64,000 nt of DNA from Monosporascus cannonballus (Eukaryota; Ascomycota; Sordariomycetes; Xylariales): the NCBI GenBank assembly GCA_004154925.1, contig QJNS01000054.1:1-64000 (forward strand), given 5' to 3'. Positions within the stretch are counted from its first letter, which is position 1, and each line of letters begins with the position of its first letter. Position numbers and translations under genes: made by a program. The notes beneath the pieces are model-generated. The model ran no database searches. It was not told the origin of the DNA and was given only the letters and a program-made list of their open reading frames with translations. Positions 21,514 to 33,870 of the stretch are shown one piece after another.

Positions 21514-23140
21514 TATATTATAAAATCTTATTTAGTAATACCGTTAAATTTTAAATAATATTTAATACTATTAAAATTTTAATTAATATATAAGCAATTT
21601 TTATTTAATAATGTTAAGCCAGATTCAAAATTTTAAAATAAAGAATTAAAAACTTATTAATTCAGTTAAAAATATTTTACTTTTATAAATTTTTTAACCA
21701 AGATAAAACTTAAAAAGCTGAAATCGTAGAATAGAAAAAGAATATTTTAAGCTTTCTAATTTAAACGTAGGTTTATACCCGACTTTTTCCTTTTAATAAA
21801 TTAACGGATAAAGTTTTGATTATAAAAATGTATCGAATAGGAAATACAGTTAAATAATTCGAATTCGTTATAAAGAATTATTTCAAAAAAGAAAAATTAA
21901 ATAAAGAAATTTCTTTAATAAATTTTTTTAAAATGTTAATTTTGAAACTAAATCAAATAATAAATTTATTAATTAATCGAAAAATAATTTGTAATATAAT
22001 AAACCTTCTTAATTACGATAAATAGACTAAGTTTTGAAAAACGAATTACGTTTAAACACGTTATAATTAAGGTCGTAGAAGAAAATAATAAATCCGATAT
22101 TTTTATCAACATATTTCATAAAACATTAAATAGTAATATAAAAAACGAAATGACTCGAAATAAGCGATCCGTTATATTTAATAAATATGTTACAAAAGTA
22201 ATTTAAATTTATAATCGATAATTCGAAAAACAGTAAGAAAGAAAAGTACTATATTTCATAATTTGTTTATATTAAATTTAATTTAAAAAAGTAAAAGGCA
22301 TTTTTTATTTTCTATAACACTGTATCAAGCTTTATAAAATTCGAGGCGGTTTAGCGTGAAGATAAAAATGAAACATATTATTATAATTATAAAAAACTAG
22401 AATATTGTTAAAGTATTTATAAAAAACCTCGACGATAGAGTAATTGAACAATCGTTATAGAAAAACCATTAATTAGTTTAAACAATAAATTCCTCGATAG
22501 AAACAAACAAAATATTAATATAATTTGAACTTAATACGAATAAGAGTTATTACGATAAAAAATCTGATATAGAATATAAAAGGCTAAAAGCTTAGCCTAA
22601 AAACGTTTAAAAAATAAGAAAACGCTTTAAAATAGTTATAGAGATAAAAAAGGTAAATAAAAGGTGTTTGTTTTAGATTTTTAAACGGATACGATATAAT
22701 ATATACGATATATTATAAATAGCAAAAATACTTATTATATAATATATCATATATAAATATATATAATAATTGGATTTTGTTAATTAAACCGGAAATAATA
22801 GGGTAAATAAAAAATAATGTCGATAAATGAATAATTTTATAAGATTAGCCAAATGCACAATAATGTCTATAAAAAGAGTTTTTTTGCATTTACTATTAAT
22901 ATAATTCTTAATTTGCAAAAAAATAAGTTGACGTACTGTAAAGATATATTATTAAAACGTTATTATAGACTGTTATTTTTAATTAATATTTATTTTAAAT
23001 CCTGAAGGATAATAAATTATAAGAAGCTTAATAAGATGTTATAAGCTATACGAAAAAACAATTTAATAAATAAAATAAGGAATTATAAGATAATTAAACA
23101 TAATTATTACAATTTAAAGGATAAATACGCCGATAAAATT
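21514..23140 (+). pseudogene. element E, gag-side internal region
   Basis: AT-rich remains between the E 5' LTR and the D insertion. No continuous frame survives. By position and by alignment to D it is the gag-side portion. Confidence 0.5.
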
Positions 23141-23512
23141 TATAACGACTAAACGGTTTAATCAACCATTAAACCTTAGTCATACGAGTTTATATTAGCG
23201 AAAGTATTATAAGATTTTAGGTAATAAATACAATAACTGGTTACATCTCGCAATGCTAAAGGCATATTAAGTAACGAAATTATATTATAAATTATTTTTA
23301 TTTAAATTATAAAAATAGCTAACCTATATATTTTACATAAATTAATTATTTGTTTATTAGATATTGAAGTTGTTATAAATTTAATTTTATTGGATACGAT
23401 TAATTCTATATAAATTTACTGGGATTTTGTAATTAAGAGAAATTCAAATTACGTAATTTTTCTGTATAGGTCCGGCCGTTTTTACGACTTAGTTTTGGCC
23501 TAGATCGTAATA
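23141..23512 (-). repeat. 3' LTR of element D
   Basis: This 372-bp copy is in minus orientation. It aligns with 51289-51660 and, reversed, with the E LTRs. The tract GTCCGGCCG survives in both D LTRs. Confidence 0.75.
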
Positions 23513-23991
23513 TAATTTCCTTTTTCATAAGACTTTTGCCCTTAAAAATTCATTTCTTGTAAGTTTTATTTTATGGTAGTAAATCGTATTATTAACCGCA
23601 AATCTTGTTATTATTTTAATGAAAAAAAACTTAAAATCTGTAGCTGCTAATATTATTAAATTTAATTCTAAAATAATACCGCATATATTGCATTTCGAAA
23701 ATAATTTTAAGTATTAGATAATTAAAAAATTGGTTATTATAACGAATATATTAAGAACTGTTACCGTTATAATGATTTCGGCGTTTCAATCGATTTTTTA
23801 CGTCGTATCGAGAAAAAAAAACCGTTTAAATCGAAGAAAAACCATTGCTGAAAAAGGTTTTTGCACCTTTAATAAAAGATAAAAGAAAACCTGATACGTA
23901 AATAACGCGATATTAACGAGACCATTAGTTATTTTTTTGTGTACTTCGTTAAAAAATATTTTGAAAAACAGAAATTAAAATTGCTATTTAT

Positions 23992-24406
23992 TGTTACAGA
24001 AATAGGAGTTCCTGTTTCGAGGAGACCTATCTTTAAGGTCTAGCGCGGACCTGTGACGGGTAAACCCCGGATAAGTAAGGCTTGGCTTGTTAAAGTGATT
24101 TAAATAATTTAACTAATTAAGACCAAATTATATAAATCATATAGATTTACGATATATGTATTTTGAAAATTAGAGTATTTAACGAATTAGTTTTTTATAT
24201 AATTAGTATTTACTTAATTTCGCTTTTTAGTTATTAATTTAAGTCTTTAATTAAGAGCAACCTTTTTTGGTTAAGAGAAAAGTCCGCACATCTTTTTAAC
24301 GAATAAAACCTTAAATTATTTTCCGCCTTATTATTATTTAGTAATTAAAACTTTATTTTGAAAACTATTTATATTTTTAAGTAAATATATAATAGGTTCG
24401 TTATAT
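23992..24406 (+). repeat. 5' LTR of element A
   Basis: It begins TGTTACAGAAATAGGAG and ends GGTTCGTTATA, which corresponds to TACA in better preserved copies. It is homologous to four other full or split LTRs in the window. Confidence 0.85.
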
Positions 24407-26225
24407 TTTATTAATTATGTAATTAATAGACGTCGAATAATTTTCTGCTTAAATAGAGCATAAGCCTTTTTAAACTTAACTCAAAAAATATTATAAAATA
24501 ACGTTTAAAAGATAGATAATAAACCCGATTCCCCTTATTAGCTAGTAAAAACTTAGTAACTATATTAGACGATTTACTTTTTATCGAAAAGGTTCTTTGA
24601 TTGATAAATAATATAACATCATTTGTTAATCGATTTTAGTGGCGTTCTTTTTTAACAGTCATTTACTCCTATTAAGAAAACTATTAAGATATAAAGATTT
24701 AAAGCTCAAAAAGTTGAAAAAAAAAAGAAAAAAAGTATGGAACCAAATAGAAGAATAAGGAGAAAAAACCGACATTCGACGAAAAACTATATATATCTTA
24801 ATAACGGAGGTTAAATGTTTAAAGAAAGAAAATGCTAAATAAGTTTCATAATAAAAGGCTTCGATTTTACTATTATTCGGCGCGAATTAATTCTGCGAAA
24901 AATATTATATTACTAGTTAGTTATTATAAAATATTAAATATTAAAAGTTATGAGCTAATCCTCTTTAAACCTTATAATGGATTTACAGATATAAAAGGAT
25001 TTTTAATTTAAGCTAGGTTTTACCTTAAATTTTATGAGAATTCCTTAACGGAAAACTACTAGAAAATGATGGTTATTTCGCAATTAGTAGCAGGAAAAAT
25101 TCTTTTTTTAGTTCGAACTTATTACAAAAGTTTTTGAAAAATTATCCCGAAAGTCTTTCGAATATAACCAATTATATTTTTAGTAAATACGAATATTTTG
25201 AAAAGAAAATACGAATCTTATTTGGAAATCCAGATAAAAAATAATATACAATTAAGTAACTTTATTTTTTTCGTTAAAGCAAATTAAAGTCTAAATATAT
25301 AATGAAATTTAATCGCTTAGCAATTATTTTAAACTTACTAGAAAATATATTATTTTATTTTTACTATAATCGCCTAAAATTTAGATTAATAACGAACTAT
25401 ATATAAAATCCAAATAAAGTTTTTTTATTAAGTATACCGATACAATTATTAACGCGGATCGACGAACTTTAATCGGTACTTTAAAAAGAAAAGAATTAAT
25501 AAACAAAATAACGATAAGGGTTCCAGTAATCAAACCAAGAAAAATAAGGGCAAATCTTAAAAAATCGAATGCTGCTTCGAAAAAGCCCTCAAAAACCAAG
25601 TCTAAAATAAAAATGTTTTAATTATAGCAAAAAAGAGCATTTTAAAAGTGAATATTGTTTTTCTGCTAAAAAGAATTTTAAAAAGGGGGAATTCTTTAAC
25701 TCTAAAAAAAAACTAAAACGGCTAAACAAAAAACAAATAATAAAGCAGAAAGAAAATTAGCTCGATTTCTTTCCAGCCAGAATGTATTATCGCCATAATT
25801 ATTCAAACCTAAAACGACATCCCAAAATACGAGAAATATTTTATTTGCTAAGATTTTAACGTTAAAATTTACGAATACCACTTAAAATAAACGGTTTCTA
25901 GAATAACGTTAAAGCTAAAATACTTTTATTATTTTAACGTTTATAAATATAAGATATATAATAAAAACGGTTAATTTCGACTAGATATTAATAACTATAA
26001 ATAATTATCTTCCGAATTTTGTAAGCTTTTTAAATATACGGTATATATTAAGCAGCTACGCACGGATTTATACGATTTGCTGCATTTTACCTCTTACTAT
26101 CGCAACGATTACTTTATTTATTTTAAAGCCAAAAAGGATAATAATTTTTGGCCTAAATACAATGACGAAATATTTATTAAATTTAGCGATAAATATAAAT
26201 ATGTAAAAACTTCTAGATAACCAAA
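24407..26225 (+). pseudogene. element A, gag-side internal region
   Basis: It aligns with B at 26,666-28,585. A C-x2-C-x4-H-x4-C zinc knuckle near 25,615 is damaged; in it cysteines read as tyrosines, as G-to-A changes would produce. It breaks off at the insertion of C. Confidence 0.6.
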
Positions 26226-26246
26226 TATAACGAACCTGTTATATAT

Positions 26247-26665
26247 TGTTACAGGAACAGGGGTTCCTGTCTTAAGGAGGCCAACCTTTAAGGCCTAGCG
26301 TGGGACCACCACGGCTGAACTCCGGAGGGAAGTTCTTGGCCCAGGCAGAGTAATCTAAGTGATCTGATGGATTGATCAAATTATTTAGATCATATAGATC
26401 CACGATATATTTATTTTAAGGAATTAAGATATATAATAAATCAGTTTTTTATATAAATAATACTTATTTAATTTTGTTCCTTAATTATTAATTTAAGCTT
26501 TTAATTAAAAATAATTATACCGTTTTTTAATTAAAGGAAAAATCTTTAAATCTTTTTAATAAATAAATTATTAAATTATTTTTCGCCTTATTATTATTTG
26601 CAAATTAAGATTTTATTTCGGATATTACTTATACCTTTAGGTAAATATATAATAGGTTCGTTATA
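26247..26665 (+). repeat. 5' LTR of element B
   Basis: It begins TGTTACAGGAACAGGGG. Its first 120 bp keep a fairly normal base mix while the rest is AT-rich. It pairs with 33054-33472. Confidence 0.9.
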
Positions 26666-26929
26666 TTTTGATAACTTTTTGATTAATAACCGATAAATAA
26701 TTTGAAGCTTAATTAAGTATAAGCTTTTTTAAATTTAATAAAAACAATATTATAAAACAATATTTAGAAAATAAATAATATATCCGATCCCCGTTATTAG
26801 CCAGTAAAAAATCAGTAATTAAATTAAATAATTTACCTTTTATCGAAAAAGTTTTTTAATTAATTAATAATATGGCACCCCTTATTATTTAATTTTAGGG
26901 AGGATTATTTTCGCAACCTAAATAATAAT

Positions 26930-29900
26930 TTACCCCGGCCTTTAAAGATATTATTAAGGTTTAAGGAAAGGAGTTAAAGGAAAAGGTGGTTAAGAAAAAA
27001 TATAAAGTTAAAGTCCTAAAGGGAAAAAAAAGAAAACTTATTATGGAAAAAAAATTGGATTTTTTGGTACGAAAAGTTAAAAGCCTAAAAGAAGAAAATA
27101 TTTAGCTTGCTAAAGGAAAAAAGCCGGTTTTCCCTTAGTTCGGTTCCGCCAGAAGATAAAATTAAGGAAGTGGGTTTCGACCATTTTCGGAATAAATACC
27201 AGAAAAAACTTCGATTTTGCCATTATTTAGCACGAATTAAATCCGTAAAAGAATTATTCCACCCTTTAGTTACCAGGGAATACCAAATATTAAGGGTTAT
27301 AAATTAATTTTTTTTAAGCCTTATAATAAATTTACGGATGTAAAAAGATTTCTGGTATAGGCTAAATTTTATCTTAAATTTTATGAAAATTCTTTGATAA
27401 AGAATTATTAAAAGATGATAGTTATTTTTTAATTACTTACCGGGAAAATTTTTTTATAGTTTAAGCCCATTATAAAAGATTATTTACAGAATTACCTTAA
27501 CGAATTTTCGGATATAACCAATTATATTTTTAATAAATACAAATATTTTAAAGAAAAAATACGAATATTATTTGGAAACCTAGATAAAAAATAATATATA
27601 ATTAAATAATTTTATTTTTTTTGTTAAATTAAGTTAATATCCGAATATACGACTAAATTTAATTATTTGGCAGTTATTTTTAATTTGCCAGAAAATATAT
27701 TGTTTTATTTTTATTATAACGGCTTAAAGCTTTAAGTTAAAGACGAAATATATATAAAACTTAAAATGGGATTTTTTGCAAAATATACCGATAAGGTTAT
27801 TATTGCCGACCGTTATATTTTTAATTGGTATTTTGAAAAAAAAGAGACCGGTAAATAAAGTAACGATAAAAGTTCTAGTAACCGAATTAAAAAGGATAAG
27901 GGCAAGCCTTAAAAGGAAGCGAATTTTGCTTTAAAGGAGCTTAAAAAAATAAGTTCAAAGTGGAATGTTTTAACTGTAATAAAAAAGGATATTTTAAAAG
28001 CGAATATCGTTTTCCTGTTAAAAAGAACCTTAAAAAGAAAAGAATTCCTTAATTTTAGAAAAAAGTTAGAATAACCGAATAAGAAACCGACAGTAAGGTA
28101 GAAAAAAAGGAGAAAAAAGTTAGTTCGATTTTTTCCCAACCAGAATTTATTATTATTATAATTATTTAAATTTAGAACGATATCCTAAAGTACGAGAATT
28201 ATTTAATCTGCCAGGATTTTAAGATTAAAATTTGCAAGTACCACCTAGGATAAATGGTTTTCAGAATAGCTATAAAGTTAGGATACCTTTGTTATTTTGA
28301 TATATAAAAGTGTAAAATATACGATATAAACGGTTAGTTTTAATTAAATATTAATAATTACGGATAATTATTTTTAAGGCTTTATAAGTTCCTAAAATGT
28401 ATTAATTACCAGAAAATATTATCGGTAAATCTTTATAACTTATTATATTTTACCGTTTGTTATTAAAACGATTATTTCGTTTATTTTAAAACTAAGGAAA
28501 ATAATGATTTTTGGCTTAAATAAAATAAAAAAATACTTACCGAACTTAATAACGAATACAGATATATAAAAACCTCCCGATGGCCAAAGTATTTTAGGTT
28601 TTATTATTTATATCTTAATTCAAAACGGAATCGAAAGGCCATATCGTAAGGATATTTATGTTACGTCCCGACGTTTTGCATTTAATACGAGCTCCTAAAT
28701 ATGGGAATACCTTTTTCGGAAATATACTTTTTCGACCTTATAACTTAGGAAATGTTAAACTAAAGATCGAACCAAAAAAAGACAGTTATTTTCGGATGTT
28801 AATTAGGCAGAAAGAAATAGTATAAATATATAAACGATTATTGTACTAAGTATGCGGCTAAGAAAACGTAAGAATAAAAATGCTTTTTTGTAAATAGATT
28901 ACGTTAATTAAAAAATGATAAAAACCTTTAAAAGTAAAGTATTAAGGAATCCTAATATATAAAACCTTATATAAAGTAATAAAGGGATTACGTAATTAAA
29001 TAAAGATTTTTTTTCGATATAAAGGCAAAACGTTTAAGGCTATAATCGATTTAAAAGCTGAAAAAAATTTTATTTTTCTTATGGTGGCGGAAAAATATTA
29101 GATTCTTTGGAAATATAAGTTAAAGTTTTATAAATTACGTACGGTAGACGGAAACTTGTTTACGTACGAAAACGGACGAATTTTTCGGGAAATTGAAAAA
29201 TTTCCTGTGTAAATTTAAGGATATATAAAGCGGATTTCGCTAGATATTACCGATATATCTAGGTACGATATTATTTTAGGAATACCGTAATTCAAATTTA
29301 ATAATTTACGTATTAATTGGAAGCGGTAAATATTTTTATGGGAAAATAAATTATTCGAAAAAGATAATTAAAAAATTTGTTATGTTATTAAGGAAATCTA
29401 GATTACAAATTAAGCTTTTATAATATTACTTAAATATCGATAATTTAAAAAATTATTTAAGGATAAAAAAGATTACGAATTATTACTTTATTGCTAATAA
29501 GATTATAAAATATTTATTAAGGAAAGATATTATCTTAAATTTCATAAAATTTATTATATAAATATTAATAAATTAAAAGTTTTATGGAAAAATATTTAAC
29601 TTAACTTAAAAAAAGGATATATTTAATTTTTTGATTTTCTTACCGGATATCCCGTTTTTATAATATTAAAAATTAAGGATAAAAAGTAAAAAATTAACGA
29701 AAATAAAAACCTGGTTTTTAAAAAAGTAATTAATTATAAATAATTAAATAATATTACGATTAAAAATGGATATTTTTAATTTTTATAAATACGTTAAAAA
29801 AATGTTAATAAAGCTAAATAATTTATTGTATTTAATTTTCGAAATGGTTATTACCGTATTAAAATGGCCAAAAGAAAAAAAATAAAAAATAGCATTTAAA

Positions 29901-32420
29901 ATAATATATGGACTTTACGAATACAAAGTAATACCTATAGGACTTATTAATATTTCTGCCAGTTTTTAACTCCTAATTATAATTACGTTCAGAAAATTTT
30001 TGGATAAATTTATGTTCGTCTATCTCGACGATATCCTTATTTATTCCGAAATTCTCGAAAAACATAAGAAATAAATCGCCTAAATGCTTTAGACGTTAAA
30101 CGAAACAAATATCCGAATTAACCCAGCCAAAAATATATAACATATATAGAAATTAAACTTTCTGGGATATATTTTTATTCTAGGCCAAATTCAGATTTAA
30201 TGCTTTAAGATGGAAGTAATTAAGAATTAACTTATTTTTAATAAGGCGACCGTTATAAATATCCGGCAAATTTTAAGATTTACGGATTACGTACGCGGTT
30301 TAATTAAGGGATACGGAAATATAGTTAAATTATTAACGAAACTTATTACTAAAAAGTATATAGGAAAAAAGTTCGAATTTTCAGAAAAAGCAAAAAAAAT
30401 ATTTCAGACTTTAAAAGATGCGATTATTAACGGACCCATAATAAGATTACCTAACGCCGATAAAAAGAAACGCCTAAAGATAGATATTTTAGATTACGTA
30501 TTAAATGCCGTTTTAAAATAATTAAAAAATAACGGCAAATAGTACTTAATGGCATATTACTTAAAAGCATTCCGAAATGCAAAATTTAGATACCTAATTT
30601 ACGATAAGGAATTGTTGGCGATTGTTAACGTTTTTAAAAAATAAAAACCTTTTTTTAATAAAACAAAAAAACCTTTTGATATTTACTTTGATTATAAGAA
30701 TTTTACCCGATTTATAAAAGCATAAAAACTAAATAAACGATATAAGATTTGGATAATTTTTTTATTAAGATTTAATTTTAAAATATATTACATCAAAGGA
30801 AAAAAAATATTTAGGCAGATATTTTTAATTATAAAAACGATTATAACTTTAAAATTCCCAAAAAAATATATAAATGTTATAATATAATCAAAATGGCATA
30901 ATATAGTTATACGAAATCTTAAAGAAATTATCCCCCGAACTTTTAACGCGGTTCCGGAATTTTTACGACGAAAAGAAATAAAAAAAGATTTAATAGCTAA
31001 AGGGATAATTAAAAAATTAGTTACTGTATTATGGCAAAATTTATGTTCCAAAGGATTAACAAAAACGGTTTGTAAAAGAATTCTACGAAAACCTATTATA
31101 TAGATATTAAAGAATTTTTAAGATCACCTGACGGTTATAAGAAAAATATAACTTCCCAGAATTACGCCAAATGGTTAAAAAAATTATTAAGAATTGTAAT
31201 ATTTGCAATAAGGCTAAGGCAGTACGCCATAAGCCTTACGGATTATTATAATTTACTAATATTCCTAATAAAGTATGGAATATTATAGCTTAGGATTTTA
31301 TTATTAGCTTTTCTTTATTTAAAAACCCAGTTACTGGAGTCGAATACGACGGAATGTAGGTAATTATCGATAGATTTATTAAGTATAAGTATTTTTTATT
31401 TTTCAGAGGAAACGTAACCGCAAAATAATTAGTTTACGCCTTTATTAAATATTATTTCGATAAATATAAAATACCCGAAAAGATTATTTCCGACAGAAAT
31501 ACGTTATTTATTTCAAAGTTTGGCATTAATTTCTTTAAATAAATTAGTATTAAGCTTAAGTTCTTTATAGTTTATTATTTTTAAACGGACGGTTAAACCG
31601 AAAAATTAAATTAGACCTTAGAATACTATTTTCGAAATTACGTTAATTATTAACAAAATAACTGGGTAAAGCTTTTACCATTAGTACAAATCGCTTATAA
31701 TATATTTATTAACGAAAATATAGACGTATTTCCTTATACGGCTATATACGGGTATAAAGCAAAAATAAAACGACCTAAATAATTACTTAATAAAGTATTA
31801 AAGATTGTTACGATTATCCCAAAAGCAGAAATATTAATAATAAAAATCAAAATAATACAAATTCGTTTCTATAGCGAACTAAAGTTTTTTTAGCAAAAAA
31901 TGGCCCAGTATTATAATAAGAAAAAAATTAAGGGATTAATTTTAACGAAAAAAAATAAGGTTTACTTATTACGCCAAAAATAAAATATAATTTCGAATAT
32001 TTTACGGATCAAAACGAAAAGACTTAGTAATAAATTCGATTTTAAAAAATTTGGCCCGTTTAAAGTTAAAAAAGTTATTTCCAAAATTAATTATCGATTA
32101 TTATTACCTAAAAACATAAAAATATACCTTATTTTCCATATTTTTTTATTTGAATTAATATTTAAAAACGCCTTATTAAAAATAAACTTGGAACTTAAAA
32201 AGGATTTTGACGAATACGAAGTCGAATAAATATTGGATTCTAAAATAGTTAAAAACGGAATTTAGTATTTAATTAAATAAGAAAGGTACTTACATAAAAA
32301 AAATACTTAGGAATTATTTAATTATTTAACGAATACGATAGATTTAATTAAGACGTTTTATCGCCAGAATTTTAACCGACCGTTTTTAATGCGGCTAAGG
32401 TTATAGGCGATAACGGTTTT
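26930..32420 (+). pseudogene. element B gag-pol, RIP-inactivated
   Basis: The relics come in Ty3/Gypsy order. Gag: FDHFRNKYQKKLRFCHYLA, about 27170-27240. Zinc knuckle: CFNCNKKGYFKSEY near 27965, with the His and last Cys turned to Tyr. Protease: AIIDLKAEKNFI near 29040, where the active-site DSGA has become DLKA. Reverse transcriptase: FVYLDDILIYS at 30014-30047, with catalytic DD kept. RNase H: about 30,400-30,800. Integrase HHCC zinc finger: about 31,115-31,230; integrase core with VTGVEYDG and IIDRFIKY: about 31,290-31,800. Chromodomain: about 32,233-32,390, where ILDSKIVKNGI...YLIK...LFNYLTN corresponds to a YLVKW-type fold. Stops occur throughout. Chromodomains of this type direct integration to heterochromatin, which fits the self-nesting. 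Confidence 0.85.
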
Positions 32421-33053
32421 TCGTTTAAATTTAACTTTACGGCGTTTTAATCGAAAAAAATAAATATTTCCGCGATAGCGTTTATTTCGGAAATAAGTTA
32501 TGCCTATTTTGTTTTCATACGTTATTATTTTTCCTTTAATTTTTCCTATTTTTCCAATTAATTTATTTTATAACCTTTTTTTAAAATGGTAAAAGCTTTT
32601 TTTTGCAAAATATCTTGCTAAAAATGCAAACGTTTTAATTGACCCAAAAATTCCATTAATTTATTTTTTATTTTACGTTATTTTTTTTATAAACGTTTGC
32701 ATTTTTCTTTAATTTTTACCAAGGAGTTCATATCTAATACGTTACAAGCCGAACGTTGGCGACGGGTATAATAATTATAATTGGGGATATCCGCCACAAA
32801 ATAATAATTAAGTTTTCCCAAATAAATATAATTCGAATAAACGATAATTTTGGAGCCAAATTTCTCGATAAAATTCGCGCGATTATTACGCATTCCGCGT
32901 TAATTTAAGCAAGGTTTTTTTTTTCTTTTTTTGAATACGGCCTATTATAATAAAATCAATTAAGATACCTTTAAGAACTTTCTTTAACAAAAATAAAAAT
33001 GGCCACTTACGGTTTTTATTTTTAGGACAAAGATTTTCGGAAAGAGGAAATAA

Positions 33054-33472
33054 TGTTACAGAAATAGGGGTTCTTATTTTAAGGAGGTTAACTTTTAAAG
33101 CTTAACGTAAGATTATTACGGCTAAACTCCGGAGGGAAATTCTTAGCCCAGGCAAAGTAATTTAGGTAATTTAATAAATTAATCAAATTACTTAAATTAT
33201 ATAGATTTACGATACACTTACTTTAAGAAATTAGGATATATAATAAATCAATTTCTTATATAAATAGCACCTACTTAGTTTCGCTCCTTAGCTATCAATT
33301 TAAGCTTTTAGTCAAAGGTAACTGTACCGTCCTTTAATTAAGGGAAAAGTCTTTAAATCTTTTTAACGAACAGATCATTGAATTATTCCTTGCCCTATTG
33401 TTACCTGCAAATCAAGACCCCATTTCGGATATTGCTCATACCTCCAGGTGGATGTATGACAGGTTCGTTACA
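33054..33472 (+). repeat. 3' LTR of element B
   Basis: It begins TGTTACAGAAATAGGGG and ends GGTTCGTTACA. Its last 70 bp are hardly mutated. Confidence 0.9.
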
Positions 33473-33521
33473 TACATCCACCTAGAGATATGAGCAGTAT
33501 CCGAAATGGGGTCTTGATTTG
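33408..33521. repeat. 49-bp-arm inverted repeat at the B/C junction
   Basis: The left arm (33408-33456, end of the B LTR) and right arm (33473-33521, C LTR in opposite orientation) are nearly perfect complements around a 16-bp loop. The inverted repeat was created by the insertion of B head-on into C. It stands out as unusually GC-rich for this region. Confidence 0.85.
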
Positions 33522-33870
33522 TAGATAATAATAGGGCGAGGAATAATTCAAAGGTTTGTTTGTTAAAAAGATTTGCATACTTTTCCATAATAAAAAACGG
33601 CTGCCTTTAGTTGTAAACGTAAATTGATAGCTAAGAAGCGAACCTAAGTAGGTATTATTTATATAAGAAATCGATTAGTTATATATTATAATTTCTAACA
33701 TAACTGTATCGTAAATCTGTATAATTTGTATAATTTAGTCCCTAAATTACTTAGATTAATTAAATTAATTTTAAAAATTAAACCTTTTTATCCGACATCT
33801 AATTGTAATAGATTTATATTAAGTTTAAAAAGTTAACTTTTTCGAAATAAGAATCTTTATTTCTATAAAA
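33473..33870 (-). repeat. 3' LTR of element C, main part
   Basis: This is the remainder of the LTR whose first 21 bp are at 26226-26246. The two parts sum to about 414 bp after removing the duplicated target site, which matches the sister LTRs. Confidence 0.85.

Larger units (their letters stand above)
26247..33472 (+). mobile_element. LTR retrotransposon B (Ty3/Gypsy chromodomain type), innermost and uninterrupted
   Basis: The 419-bp LTRs are at 26247-26665 and 33054-33472, TG...CA, and the full length is 7226 bp. It lies within the 3' LTR of C. The flanking 5-mers TATAT (26242-26246) and TACAT (33473-33477) differ by a single C/T transition, so this is a target-site duplication. Being the innermost, it is the youngest of the five. 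It is also the best preserved and serves as the reference for reading A and C. Confidence 0.9.
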
